Below are positions 50,143-61,048 of a DNA stretch of 64,000 bases, piece after piece (position 1 is the first letter of the stretch; each line of letters starts with the position of its first letter). The stretch comes from UTCFX2 sp963788305 (GTDB lineage Bacteria; Chloroflexota; Anaerolineae; Anaerolineales; UBA4823): positions 44,947 through 108,946 of the forward strand of contig CAWBGK010000005.1 of assembly GCA_963788305.1 (NCBI GenBank), read 5' to 3'. The position numbers and the translations under genes were made by a program. Under the pieces are notes generated by a model that was given only the letters and a program-made list of their open reading frames with translations, ran no database searches and was not told where the DNA came from.

Positions 50143-51530
50143 TTATTGAAGCTTGTAAGCCGTCTTTGCCAATCCGACTGCCATATCCATAACCATGCTT
50201 TCAGCGTCTTTTCGATCAATAACTTTGCGGACTAAAAGACCAGCCACCCAATTGGCTGTAGCCCGTCTCCAGACATCGTGGCGTGCCGGAATAGAAAGAA
50301 AAGCGCGTGTATCATCATTGAAGCCAGCCGTATTATACATGCCTGCTGTTTCGATTACCTGGTCGAAATAGCGGCGCATCCCATTCCAGGAATCATTGAA
50401 CCACCAGGGAGGCCCAAGCTTGACAGCCGGGTAAGCACCAGCTATTGGTGCAAGTTCGCGTGCATACGTCGATTCGTCCAAGGTGAAAAGCAGCAGCCTG
50501 AAGTTAGGATGATTCCCGAACTGTTCTAACAAGGGCTGGAGATTGTGGGTGAATTCACATCCGATTGGGATATCAAAACCTTTATCGGCCCCAAACTTCG
50601 AGAACACTTCAGGGTTGTGGTTTCGGTAGACTCCAGGATGAAGCTGCATCACAAGCCCGTCTTCCACGCTCATTCGCGCCATTTCCATGATCATATGAGA
50701 AGTAAATCGGATTGCATCTTCATTCGATGCTTTGCCCTGGAGGGCGCGTTGGAATATTTCTCCAACGACTTTTGGATTAAGCCTTTCTGCTCCAGGGCTG
50801 ATTACACCGAAGTCCGTGGCTGTTGCGCCAAGCGATTTAAAGAAGTTACGGCGCTGTTCCAGAGCTCGAATAAAGGACGAATAATCAGAAATTTCAAATC
50901 CGCATACAGCGGATATTTTATCAATATTCTCTCGCCAGCCGCAAGCAAGGAGATTGGTTACAGAATCTGGTCGGAAGGTAGGAATAATCCGCCCTTTCCA
51001 ACCGGAGGAGCGCAAATCCTGGTGATATTTTAGGGAATCTTCCGCAGGATCGGTGGTTGCCAGGATTTCGATATTTAATTTCATAAAGAGCGATCGTGGA
51101 GAGTATTCCGGCAAAGCGAGAGCTGCTTCGACCCGATCATAAATCCTGCCAGCTGAATTCCCATCTAATTTCTCGGTTATTCCAAAAACAGAATCAAGTT
51201 CGTCTGCCATCCACATCCCAGATGGCGTGCCTCGAAACAGGAAGAAATTTTCTGCAAAAAGCTGCCAGACCTGGCGCGGATTTCCCTTGGGCGAGCAGAT
51301 GTTCGTAGGAAATCCCCTGAGAAAACAGCATCCGAAGTACATAATGATCCGGTTGAATAAGCAATTCAGCCGGATTCCCAAAACGCCGCTCAGGATCACA
51401 GAAAAGCGATGGATCTACATGTCCATGAGGGGAAACAATGGGCAAATTCTTAATTAATGTATACAGTTCTAATGGCAGCTGATTTTTGAACAGGATCAGG
51501 ATCAAACAAACGATCAGCAGCAAGCGTCAT
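50143..51530 (-). CDS. uxaC: Glucuronate/galacturonate isomerase
   Basis: Isomerises D-glucuronate to D-fructuronate, and galacturonate to tagaturonate. The correct start is ATG 51530 (MTLAADRLFDPDPVQKSAA). After a frameshift near 51460 comes the metal motif IVSPHGHVDPSLF. A second frameshift lies near 51290. The body includes LHPGVYRNHNPEVF, GCEFTHNLQPLLEQFG and GPPWWFNDSWNGMRRYFDQ, all characteristic of the family. It is the first gene of the minus-strand block and diverges from the LacI-type regulator, with a palindromic operator between them. Confidence 0.95.
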
Positions 51531-51604
51531 GGTTAAGTCTCCAGAATAATTAAAAATTTACAGCGGAAGATCGGTTTGATCATTCATAAATTCAGTTGAG
51601 AAAT

Positions 51605-51616
51605 GTTAGCGCTAAC
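51605..51616. promoter_or_regulatory. LacI/GalR-type operator between uxaC and the regulator gene
   Basis: GTTAGCGCTAAC is a perfect 12-bp palindrome with the central CG step typical of LacI-family sites. It lies 75 bp from the uxaC start and 76 bp from the regulator start, so one site could control both directions. Confidence 0.75.
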
Positions 51617-51691
51617 GTGATAAAATGCATTATAGCAGGTTTTATTTTGGTTACAATATGATAAAAATCATATATTTTTCGAAATGGGACC

Positions 51692-52694
51692 ATGAACAGA
51701 CGACCAACTCTATCTGATATCGCCAAAGCTGCTAATGTATCTTTAATGACCGTCTCGCGTGCGATCAACGGTAAACCTGGAGTGAGCGAAGATCTTCGGC
51801 TAAGTCTCATGTCTTTGGCCGAAGAAATGGGATATCGTCCTAATCAAATTGCACGCGGCCTTGCCACCTCCCGAACCGCAACGATAGGTTTAGTCGTCCC
51901 AGACAATACCAACCCCTTTTTTGCACAAATCGCCCGGGGTGTTGAAGATACAGCTTTTAGTCAGGCTTACAACATCTTCCTGGTCAACACTGTTGAAGAC
52001 CCAGTTCGCGAAAGGGCCGCATTGGATTCATTGTGGCAGAAAGATATTGATGGATTGATTCTTTGTAGCTCGCGAGCTCTCCGAAGATGAGCTTGAAGAA
52101 CAATTAGCTCGATTTCCTGCAATTGTTCTGATCAACCGAGAGCTGAATAATTCTAAAAACCACTTAATCACGATCAATGTCAATGATCAACGTGGTGCAA
52201 AGAGCGCCATCAACCATTTTCTCAGCCTGGGTCGAAAGAAAATTGCTTATATTGATGGGCCGACAAATTCATATTCTGCTAAACGCAGGCTGGAAGGATA
52301 TAAAGCCGCCCTTCTTGAAGCAAGCCTAGATTATGACTCCCAGATGGTTGAATGCTGTGCGCCTGACACGGAAGGCGGAAAAATTGCTGCTGCTGCGCTG
52401 TTTGCCCGAAGACCAGAAATCAACGCGATTTATGCATTCAATGATCTGGTGGCAGTTGGAGCGATGCAGGTAGCAGAAGAAGCTGGTAAAAAAGTGCCAG
52501 AAGATATCGCAATCATCGGTGTCGATGATATCCCACTCACCACGATCATCCGTCCAGAACTAACTACTCTGCATGTGAATCTGAGACATATTGGACGTCT
52601 GGCTATGCGTACTCTCATTGATGCGATTGAGGGCGGAAGCTCTTCGACTAAAATCATAATAGAACCAGAGCTTATTGTGAGGGAATCGGCATGA
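51692..52694 (+). CDS. LacI-family transcriptional regulator
   Basis: Repressor of about 333 residues. The N-terminal helix-turn-helix and hinge (TLSDIAKAANVSLMTVSRAINGKPGVSED, then YRPNQIARGLATSRTATIG) are followed by a periplasmic-binding-like effector domain (DNTNPFFAQIARGVEDTA, IYAFNDLVAVGAMQVAEEAG, IIGVDDIPLTTIIRPELTTL). A frameshift lies near 52075. By position it should sense a uronate-derived metabolite and control the divergent uxaC block and perhaps the kinase gene behind it. Confidence 0.93.
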
Positions 52695-52800
52695 AACAGT
52701 GATGATTATTAAAATATATGCTTCTACGTAGTATCATCTTATTCATGATTGAAAGGGTCATCACGGAATCGTCGTGGCACAAAGACATGAAAGGATCTAA

Positions 52801-53886
52801 ATGATGGAAATTGGCCTGAATATTCCAAAAATTGGTACGCTGGATTTTGTGGCTCTCGGAGCATTAAACCACCGTGTTGACTCAGGGATCATCCCTTTCC
52901 GGAAAGCTACGGAATGGAAAGTATATCCAAGCGGTGGCGAGTATAACGTCGCTGCCAATCTGGCAGACTGCTTCAAGCTGCGAACAGGCATCGTCTCAGC
53001 GATGGTTGATTATCCAATTGGCGACCTGATTGGTGAGCGGGTTCGGGCAATGGGCATCAAACCATTTTATAAGCATTTTCAACACAATGGCGTTAATGGA
53101 CCCAATATGGCCACGGTCTACAGCGACCAAGGCCACGGCGTGCGGGCTCCAGTAGTCTTCTACAATCGCGCCAACGAAGCTGCCGCACTGCTCAAACCAG
53201 GTGATTTTGACTGGAAAGTCATATTTCAAGAAGGCATACGCTGGCTGCACAGCGGTGGTATTTTTGCTGCGCTGTCTGAAACGACCGGAGAGGTCATTAT
53301 CGAGGCGATGCAGGCAGCAAAAGCTGCTGGTGCGGTTACGTCCTTTGATCTGAATTTTCGGGCAAAATTATGGAATATTTGGGGGGGCAAGGAACGTGCT
53401 CAGGTTGTAATGCAACGCATAGTTGAAAATGTGGATGTCCTGGTTGGGAATGAGGAAGATATGCAATTGGGGCTTGGAATTGCCGGGCCGAATGTGGTTG
53501 CAAAATCCAAGTTAGATCCGAGTATTTTCTTTGGGATGATCGACCAGGTCGTGAATAAGTACCCTCAGGTGAAAGTTATGGCAACCACTTTACGCGAAGT
53601 GCATTCGACCAACCGGCACACCTGGGGAGCAGTCGCCTGGATAAACGGCCAAACCTATTCCGCCCCAACCTGCGAATTGGATGTGCTGGACAGAGTTGGA
53701 GGTGGAGATGGTTTTGCGGCAGGCTTTTTCTACGGCCTACTGGCTGGTGAAGAGCCGATGGAGGCTGTCAAGCTGGGCTGGGCGCACGGAGCGCTGATGA
53801 CCACCTTCCCTGGCGATACTACGATGGCGACCCTGGACCAGGTCAAAGCGTTTGCAAAGGGTGGCTCGGCGCGCATACAGAGATAA
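52801..53886 (+). CDS. kdgK: PfkB-family sugar kinase, 2-keto-3-deoxygluconate kinase-like
   Basis: Ribokinase-fold kinase of 361 residues. It has the N-terminal FVALGALNHRVDSG and a sugar-binding region (YPSGGEYNVAANLADCF), a SFDLNFRAKLW segment common in KDG kinases, and the catalytic anion hole with base Asp in DRVGGGDGFAAGFFYG near residue 300. AAAGGA precedes ATG 52801. KDG is the family-based guess. Since no mannonate dehydratase or KDPG aldolase gene is nearby, another aldonate such as gluconate cannot be excluded. Confidence 0.78.
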   Translation: MMEIGLNIPKIGTLDFVALGALNHRVDSGIIPFRKATEWKVYPSGGEYNVAANLADCFKLRTGIVSAMVDYPIGDLIGERVRAMGIKPFYKHFQHNGVNGPNMATVYSDQGHGVRAPVVFYNRANEAAALLKPGDFDWKVIFQEGIRWLHSGGIFAALSETTGEVIIEAMQAAKAAGAVTSFDLNFRAKLWNIWGGKERAQVVMQRIVENVDVLVGNEEDMQLGLGIAGPNVVAKSKLDPSIFFGMIDQVVNKYPQVKVMATTLREVHSTNRHTWGAVAWINGQTYSAPTCELDVLDRVGGGDGFAAGFFYGLLAGEEPMEAVKLGWAHGALMTTFPGDTTMATLDQVKAFAKGGSARIQR

Positions 53887-53921
53887 CACGACCGCGAATT
53901 GAGCTGCCAGGAGGCGGATCG

Positions 53922-54593
53922 ATCAACACCACAAGGCTGTATCTCATTCGACACGGTTCAACCAGTCTGAGCGCTGAAAATAGATTTTCCGGGGGCACGG
54001 AGGTAGATCTTTCAGAAGAAGGACGATGGCAGGCGGCCTGCCTGGCCAGGCGGCTTGCAGATTACAACATCGTCGCCTTTTACTGCAGCCCGATGAGGAG
54101 GACCTCAGAGACTGCCGTGATCCTGTCACAATCGTTCAAGATCACCCCGGAACCGCGGGACGGCTTACGTGAGATTCATCACGGCCATTGGGAACGGATG
54201 AGTCGTGCGGATGTGGAGAGGCAATACCCCGATGAATATGCCTCCTGGCAGGAAGATCCATTTACATTTGCTCCGGAAGGCGGTGAGTCCGGTGTCATGG
54301 TAATCGCACGGGCGCTGCCGGTGATTCGGGAGATTGTGCTTAAGCATTCCGGTCAGACAGCCGCGATTGTCTCTCATAAAGCTACCATCCGACTTATCCT
54401 CAGCAGCTTGCTGGGGATTGACGCTCGTGGTTATCGCGACCGACTGGATCAATCACCGGCCTGTTTGAATATCCTGGATTTTAAAGACCCCGTCAGGGCG
54501 CGCCTTATGCTTTTTAATGATGTTTCGCATTACATGGATCAGCCGCCCTATTCTGAAAATCGACTATCAAAATGGTTCACGGGTCTCAAATAG
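53922..54593 (+). CDS. Histidine phosphatase family protein
   Basis: Phosphoglycerate-mutase-like phosphatase of about 224 residues. The catalytic motif LYLIRHGSTSLSAENRFSG lies at the N-terminus, with a second Arg/Glu region (YCSPMRRTSETA, EIHHGHWERMS) and the second His in AIVSHKATIRLIL. The frame is open upstream of the first internal ATG, so the protein must begin before 53934. GGAGG at 53910 points to ATC 53922, a very rare start codon, or to an indel or miscall there. The role could be in sugar phosphate or cobalamin-related dephosphorylation; context is carbohydrate metabolism. Confidence 0.85.
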   Translation: MNTTRLYLIRHGSTSLSAENRFSGGTEVDLSEEGRWQAACLARRLADYNIVAFYCSPMRRTSETAVILSQSFKITPEPRDGLREIHHGHWERMSRADVERQYPDEYASWQEDPFTFAPEGGESGVMVIARALPVIREIVLKHSGQTAAIVSHKATIRLILSSLLGIDARGYRDRLDQSPACLNILDFKDPVRARLMLFNDVSHYMDQPPYSENRLSKWFTGLK

Positions 54594-54621
54594 GCACTTT
54601 GATTGAACAGGAAGGGATATT

Positions 54622-55887
54622 ATGGGTGTATTGACTCTGATTCTGGCAGGAGGCGCAGGAAGCCGGCTGAGCATCCTGGGTGAAAAAAGAGCGAAACCTG
54701 CAGTCCCATTTGGCGGAAAATATCGAATTATTGATTTTCCCCTTTCAAACGCTGTCAATTCTGATCTTTATCGGATTGCTGTCCTCACCCAATTCAGGCC
54801 TCATTCTTTGATGGAGCATATCGGCATCGGTGAACCGTGGGACCTCAACCGCACCCCACCGAATGGCGTGCGTATCTGGCAGCCCTATCGCGGCCGTTCA
54901 GACCAGGATTGGTATCGCGGTACAGCCGATGCATTGTATCAAAATCGCAATTTTATTCAGGACGATGGCAGCGATACCCTATTAATTCTTTCGGGAGACC
55001 ACATCTACAAGCAGGACTATCGCGATCTGCTCCGTTTTCACCAGGAGAAAGGCGCCGATCTCACTGTGGCGGTCATGAACGTCCCACCGGAAGAGGTCTA
55101 CCGATTTGGGATCATGAGCGTGGATGCCAGCCAGAAGATCACAAAATTCGCTGAAAAACCAAAACTGTCCGACTCGACGCTGGCTTCAATGGGCATTTAT
55201 GTATTTAACACGGAATTTGTTGTGAGAATGTTAGAAGAAGATGCCCTGGATAGAAACTCATCCCACGACTTCGGAAAGAACATCATCCCTCGGATTGTCG
55301 AGATGGGCAGAGCTTTCGCCTATCCTTTTATTGGCTATTGGGTCGATGTCGGTACGATACAGGCTTACTGGGAAACCAGCATGGCACTGCTTGCCGAAAA
55401 ACCTGAACTTGATCTTTATGACATGAGCTGGGTGATTCATACCCGTTCTAAGGAGCGTCCGCCTGTAAAATGCATCCCGCCGGGAGAGCTGGTCAACAGC
55501 ATTGCCTCGAATGGGTGCGTGATCAGCGGAAAAGTTGTCAACAGTGTTTTATCTCCTGGTGTGATTATTGAGAAAGGCGCGGACGTACGCGACTCTGTCA
55601 TCATGAACGATACGATCGTCCGATCGGGTGCATTCGTCGACTGCTGCATTTTGGATAAAGAGATCGAAATCGGTGAAAATGCGAGGATTGGCGGAGGGAA
55701 AGATAGCACCCCCAATAAGCTGGAACCTGACAAGATCTCTACTGGGATCACGATTGTCGGAAAGCGCGCTCGTATTCCGGCCGGGGTAAGGATCGGACGG
55801 AACTGCCGTATCGACCCCTCCACGCTTCCAGAGGATTACGAAACAGATCAAGTCTCCAGCGGTGAGACTATCAGCAAGAAAAAATAA
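54622..55887 (+). CDS. glgC: Glucose-1-phosphate adenylyltransferase
   Basis: Makes ADP-glucose from glucose 1-phosphate and ATP, the first committed step of bacterial alpha-glucan synthesis. The 421 residues are intact: nucleotidyltransferase motif (ILAGGAGSRLSILGEKRAKPAVPFGG cut here by shared positions 9-35), RGTADALYQNRNFI, SGDHIYKQDY, the substrate region FAEKPK, and a C-terminal left-handed beta-helix with hexapeptide repeats. AGGAAGGGA precedes ATG 54622. It heads a plus-strand set with pgi, a GlgM-type synthase and glgE. Confidence 0.96.
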   Translation: MGVLTLILAGGAGSRLSILGEKRAKPAVPFGGKYRIIDFPLSNAVNSDLYRIAVLTQFRPHSLMEHIGIGEPWDLNRTPPNGVRIWQPYRGRSDQDWYRGTADALYQNRNFIQDDGSDTLLILSGDHIYKQDYRDLLRFHQEKGADLTVAVMNVPPEEVYRFGIMSVDASQKITKFAEKPKLSDSTLASMGIYVFNTEFVVRMLEEDALDRNSSHDFGKNIIPRIVEMGRAFAYPFIGYWVDVGTIQAYWETSMALLAEKPELDLYDMSWVIHTRSKERPPVKCIPPGELVNSIASNGCVISGKVVNSVLSPGVIIEKGADVRDSVIMNDTIVRSGAFVDCCILDKEIEIGENARIGGGKDSTPNKLEPDKISTGITIVGKRARIPAGVRIGRNCRIDPSTLPEDYETDQVSSGETISKKK

Positions 55888-55907
55888 GAATGAGTATAGA
55901 GGTGACG

Positions 55908-55994
55908 ATGAGCACAATCCCCAATTCTGTTTGTAAACTTGTTGATTATGGTACCTGGCTCTCCCAAACCTTCGGTACTCTCAAGCCAGAATAA
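55908..55994 (+). CDS. Short open reading frame between glgC and pgi
   Basis: A 28-codon frame (MSTIPNSVCKLVDYGTWLSQ and on) with GAGGTGA seven bases upstream of its ATG. No homologue is recognised. It may be a leader peptide or chance. Confidence 0.25.
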   Translation: MSTIPNSVCKLVDYGTWLSQTFGTLKPE

Positions 55995-56017
55995 TTCAGT
56001 CATGCGGAGAAAGACGG

Positions 56018-57663
56018 ATGTCTCGAATTGACGAATCACTCGCCTGGAAAAAGCTAAACCAGCACCAGAAGCAAGTCGAAGGCCTGCACATGAGGGACCT
56101 GTTTATGCAGGATCCCAGGCGGTTCGAGCGTTTTTCCGTGATAATGGGGGAGATGCTGTTCGATTACTCGAAGAATCGGATCACAGAGGAGACGCTGGCT
56201 CTGCTGTTCGATCTGGCTCGGCAGGCGAATTTGACGGAAAAAATCGAAGCCATGTTCGATGGTCAGAAGATCAACACGACCGAAGATCGCGCCGTGTTGC
56301 ATGTCGCCTTGCGCAATCGCTCTAACGATCCAATATATGTCGACGGTCAGGATGTGATGCCCGATGTCAACCAGGTGCTCGAGAAAATGCGAGATTTCAG
56401 CGAGGCAGTCCGTTCCGGAAGCTGGAAGGGCTTTACCGGCAAACCCATCACGGATATCATTAATATCGGGATCGGAGGTTCAGATTTAGGACCTAAGATG
56501 GTCTGTGAGGCATTAAAACCCTACGCCAGAGCGGATCTGCGGGTCCATTTCGTTTCGAACGTGGACAGCACCGACCTGGTTGAGACGCTGAAATCGATTC
56601 ATCCCGAGACTTCTTGTTCCTGGTTGCCTCTAAAACCTTCACCACCCAGGAAACCATGACAAATGCCCATTCAGCGCGCCAATGGTTGCTCAGCTCAGCA
56701 AAAGACGAAGGAGCGGTCGCAAAACATTTTGCAGCCATGTCAACAAACACCGAGGCGGTTCGAAAGTTTGGGATCGATACCCGCAATATGTTCGAATTTT
56801 GGGATTGGGTTGGCGGGCGCTATTCGCTCTGGTCGGCAATCGGATTGTCGATAGCTCTTAATCTTGGGATGGATCGATTTGAAGAGTTGCTGAATGGCGC
56901 TCATAGGGTTGATTGCCACTTTCGCAGTATGCCTTTTGAGCGCAATATTCCTGTGATCATGGGCTTGCTCGGCGTCTGGTACAACAACTTCTTTGGAGCT
57001 CGGTCTCATGCCATCCTGCCTTACGACCAATACCTGACATACTTTCCTGCCTATTTCCAGCAGGGGGATATGGAAAGCAACGGGAAAAGCGTTACTTCTT
57101 CCGGAGAATTTCTGGACTACGCCACCGGTCCTGTGATTTGGGGACAACCTGGCACAAATGGCCAACATGCTTTTTACCAACTGATCCACCAGGGTACGCA
57201 GCTGATCCCTTGTGATTTCCTTGCAGCAGCGACCAGCCACAACCCATTGGGCGAACACCATTCAATCCTGCTTTCGAATTTCCTGGCCCAAACCGAAGCG
57301 CTGATGAAAGGCAAGACTCAAGCAGAGGCTCGTGAAGAACTGAAAGCTCAAGGGGTTTCGGGTGAGATACTGGACAGACTTACGCAGGCAAAGACGTTTC
57401 CAGGAAACAGACCGACCAATTCATTCCTGTATCCAAAATTGACACCTGAAGTCCTGGGCTCATTGATCGCATTCTACGAACATAAGATATTTACCCAGGG
57501 TGTCATCTGGAATATCAACTCGTTTGACCAGATGGGCGTGGAATTAGGTAAGCAGCTTGCAATGAAGATTTTGCCAGAGATTTCGAACAAAGGTCGTATT
57601 ACCAGCCACGATTCATCCACCAACGGCTTGATCAATGCTATCAAGTCCTTCGGCAGAGTCTAA
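56018..57663 (+). CDS. pgi: Glucose-6-phosphate isomerase
   Basis: Interconverts glucose 6-phosphate and fructose 6-phosphate, about 548 residues of the long bacterial class. It has NRSNDPIYVDGQDVMPDV, the sugar-phosphate loop INIGIGGSDLGPKMV, a FWDWVGGRYSLWSAIGLS signature, GQPGTNGQHAFYQLIHQGT with the catalytic His/Glu environment, and the C-terminal lysine segment NSFDQMGVELGK. One frameshift lies near 56615. It connects hexose phosphate pools to glucan storage and to the pentose phosphate genes nearby. Confidence 0.96.
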
Positions 57664-57734
57664 ATTAACTCAGATCAATTGAACCGGAAAAAGGATTTCC
57701 TGATTATCGGACAGGAAGTTGACAGGAGGATTCA

Positions 57735-58948
57735 ATGGCAGATATCAGCAAAGTGGCCTTATTTACTAATGAGTATCCGCCGTATGTATATGGAGGAGCA
57801 GGGGTTCATGTTGAATACCTTGAGCCGAGAGTTAGCCAAACTCGTGCCGGTTGAAGTGCGCTGTTTTGGCGATCAAGACTCAGAAGAGCCAAACCTGAAA
57901 GTTAGAGGATACGGTCCCTGGACCGAGGCTAAGGTGAATACCGACTCTCGTTTTGGTGGCGCGATGGATGCAATGTACCGCAACCTCGCAATGGCGAAGG
58001 ATAACCTCGATGCAAATATCGTGCATTCGCACACATGGTATGTTCAATTTGCCGGCTTTATAGCGAAAAAGCTTTGGGGTATACCATTTGTGTTGACCAC
58101 GCATTCATTAGAGCCTTTGCGCCCCTGGAAAGTGGAACAACTTGGCAACGCTTATCACATGAGCACCTGGATCGAAAATAACGGCGTAATGGAAGCTGAT
58201 GCAGTCATTGCTGTCTCAAATGAGACCCGAAACGATGTCCTGCACTGCTTTCCTGATGTAAACCCAGCAAAAAGTCCATGTTATTCATAATGGGATCGAT
58301 TTGAAGCAATACCGCAAGAGCCTTGAAGTAGACGCTTTGATCAAGCGCGGCGTGGATCCTGAGCGGCCATATGTTTTATTCGTTGGCCGGATTACTCGCC
58401 AGAAAGGGATTATCCACCTGGTCAACGCAATTCCGATGATTGATCCATCCATTCAAGTGGTTTTATGCGCCGGGGCTCCTGATACCGCAGAAATTGGTCA
58501 AGAAATGTCTGAAGGCGTCGAAGCGGTAAGCAAGGGACGACCGGGGGTGATCTGGATTCGGGAAATGCTGCCGCGCGAGGATGTCATTCAGTTCTACTCT
58601 CACGCGTCTGCGTTTTGCTGTCCTTCGGTGTATGAACCGTTTGGGATCATCAACTTGGAAGCGATGGCTTGCGAGACAGCTGTTGTGGCATCTGCAGTTG
58701 GAGGCATCCCTGAAGTCGTCGATCCCGATAAAACAGGGGTTCTTGTCGAACTTGATCTCAAGCCAGGAACATTCGATCCAATAAATCCTTCCGATTTTTC
58801 TGCCGATCTTGCTAATGCGATCAATCGCGTAGCGTTAAATCCTGAACTGCAGGTGAAGCTTGGACGCAGCGGCCGCCGTCGGGTAGAAGAACATTTCAGC
58901 TGGACAGCGATCGCTCAGAGGACTCTGGACCTTTACCAATCGATTTAA
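57735..58948 (+). CDS. glgM: GT4 glycogen synthase, GlgM-type (ADP-glucose dependent)
   Basis: Glycosyltransferase of about 404 residues. The start ADISKVALFTNEYPPYVYGGAGVHV at ATG 57735 (after AGGAGG) and VHSHTWYVQFAGF, FVGRITRQKGI and PSVYEPFGIINLEAMACETAVV match the actinobacterial-type ADP-glucose synthases. That group includes GlgM of mycobacteria, which couples ADP-glucose to glucose 1-phosphate to form maltose 1-phosphate. Frames break near 57820 and 58275. Co-location with glgE supports the GlgM role, although elongation of glucan is the alternative. The family is distinct from the GT5 GlgA of Escherichia coli. Confidence 0.88.
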
Positions 58949-59061
58949 CATCAAGAACCATAGCTTATAATATTGGGAGAATTCCTTTCAGCCCAATTAA
59001 GCTGCTCCCACAAGACCTGGTTTCGATTTCTTTCGCGCCGGATCAAGGAAGGACGAATATA

Positions 59062-61048
59062 ATGCAGCCCGATGAAGGTAGGAGCAGAGTCATAATTGAG
59101 AGAGTAACACCAGAGATCGATGCTGGCAGATTTCCAATAAAGCGCATCGCTGGTGAAGAAACGGTAGTCGAAGCCGACATCCTTGCAGACGGACATGAGG
59201 TGCTGTCCTGTGCACTCCTCTATCGTAAAGAAAGCGATCTTGATTGGAAAGCCATCCCCATGGAAGCTCTCGGCAATGACCGATGGCGTGCTTCGTTCAC
59301 TGCAAAGGATTTAGGACGCTATCTCTATACTGTCTGCGGTTGGATTGACCACTTTAAAAGTTGGTCGAGAGACTTAAAAAAGCGGGTCGAAGCCGGGCAA
59401 GATGTTACGATTGACTTGCTGATTGGGGCGGAAATGGTTGAGAATGCACACGGTCGAGCTGCTCAAATCGATGCAACCTGGCTGGCGACCTTCACCGAAG
59501 CAATGCGAAATGGCAGTGAAGTAGGTGTGGAGCATGCCTTATCACCTGAACTTGCCAAATTAATGTCGGTTTATGGTGAACGCCGTTTCATCACCACTTA
59601 TGATAAAGAACTTGTTGTCATCGTAGATCGCGAACGTGCTCGTTTTTCAGCCTGGTACGAGCTGTTCCCGCGCTCATGTTCGACTGAACCAGAACGCCAT
59701 GGCACCTTCAGGGACGTCGAGGCGCGATTGCCATACATTGCTTCGATGGGTTTCGATGTGCTTTACTTGCCACCCATCCACCCGATCGGTGCAAGCTTCC
59801 GAAAAGGACGGAATAATACAATGAAAGTTGGTCCAGATAACCCAGGCAGCCCCTGGGCAATAGGATCTGCTGAAGGTGGTCATAAAGCTATCCATCCACA
59901 ACTGGGCACACTTGAGGATTTTCAGCATTTGATCAAATCGGCTTCGCAGTTTGGGATCGAACTGGCGATCGATATCGCTTTTCAATGCGCACCTGATCAC
60001 CCTTATGTGACGGATCACCCGGAGTGGTTCCGTCAACGTCCAGATGGAACAATCCAATATGCTGAAAACCCTCCGAAGAAATACCAGGATATTTACCCGT
60101 TTGATTTTGAAACAGAAGGTTGGCGTGACCTCTGGGTTGAGCTGAAGAGTATATTTCAATTCTGGATAGATCAAGGAGTGCGCATATTCCGGGTCGATAA
60201 CCCCCATACCAAACCGTTTGGTTTATGGGAATGGCTGATCGCCGAAATCAAGCAGGGTTGTCCCGATGCAATTTTTCTAGCTGAAGCTTTCACTCGCCCA
60301 AAAGCCTTGTACGGATTAGCCAAGAGAGGTTTCACGCAATCATACAACTATTTTCCGTGGAGGAACACCAAATGGGAGCTAACCCAGTACCTGACGGAAC
60401 TCACCCAGACTGAGGTACGGGAATTCATGACCCCAAGTCTCTGGCCAAACACCCCAGATATCCTGACCGAATACCTCCAGTTCGGTGGACGTCCTGCTTT
60501 CATGACAAGGTTCATCCTGGCTGCAACTTTAGGTCCCAGCTATGGGATTTACGGACCTGCTTTTGAGCTGTGTGAAAATAAACCTCTTGCTCCTGGCAGA
60601 GAAGAATATCTAAATTCTGAGAAATATGAAATCAAGAATTGGAACATTGATCATCCGCACAGCTTACAAGCATTAATTGGTCAGGTGAACAGAATCCGCC
60701 GGGAGAATCCAGCCTTTAAGACCAATCATGATTTAATGTTCCATGATGTTGATAATGAACAAATAATCGCCTATTCCAAGAGCAGTATGGATGGATCAAA
60801 TCAGGTGTTGATCGTCGTAAATCTTGATCCTCATTTCAAACAAGCAGGTTTCATCACCCTGCCATTGGATGAATTAGGCCTTCGATCCTCGCCAACCTTA
60901 CCAGGCTCATGATCTCCTGACTGACGCACGCTATCTGTGGCAAGGCAACCGTAATTATGTTGAACTTAATCCCATGACTGTACCAGCGCATATTTTCGTG
61001 ATCCGGAGGAAAGTACGCACAGAACACGACTTCGATTACTATCTGTAA
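59062..61048 (+). CDS. glgE: Alpha-1,4-glucan:maltose-1-phosphate maltosyltransferase
   Basis: GH13 enzyme that adds maltosyl units from maltose 1-phosphate to alpha-glucan, about 662 residues. After an N-terminal domain with VTPEIDAGRFPIKRIAGEE come the barrel motifs YLPPIHPIG, IAFQCAPDHPYVTDHPEWF, the nucleophile in IFRVDNPHTKPFGLWEW and the acid/base in IFLAEAFTRPK. A frameshift near 60895 hides the true end; the corrected frame runs HDLLTDARYLWQGNRNYVEL to TAA 61046-61048. With GlgC and GlgM it completes a GlgE pathway. Confidence 0.95.

Noticed and set aside
57735..58948. Classical GT5 glycogen synthase GlgA
   Set aside because: The motifs and length fit the GT4 actinobacterial-type family instead, and glgE is the neighbour.
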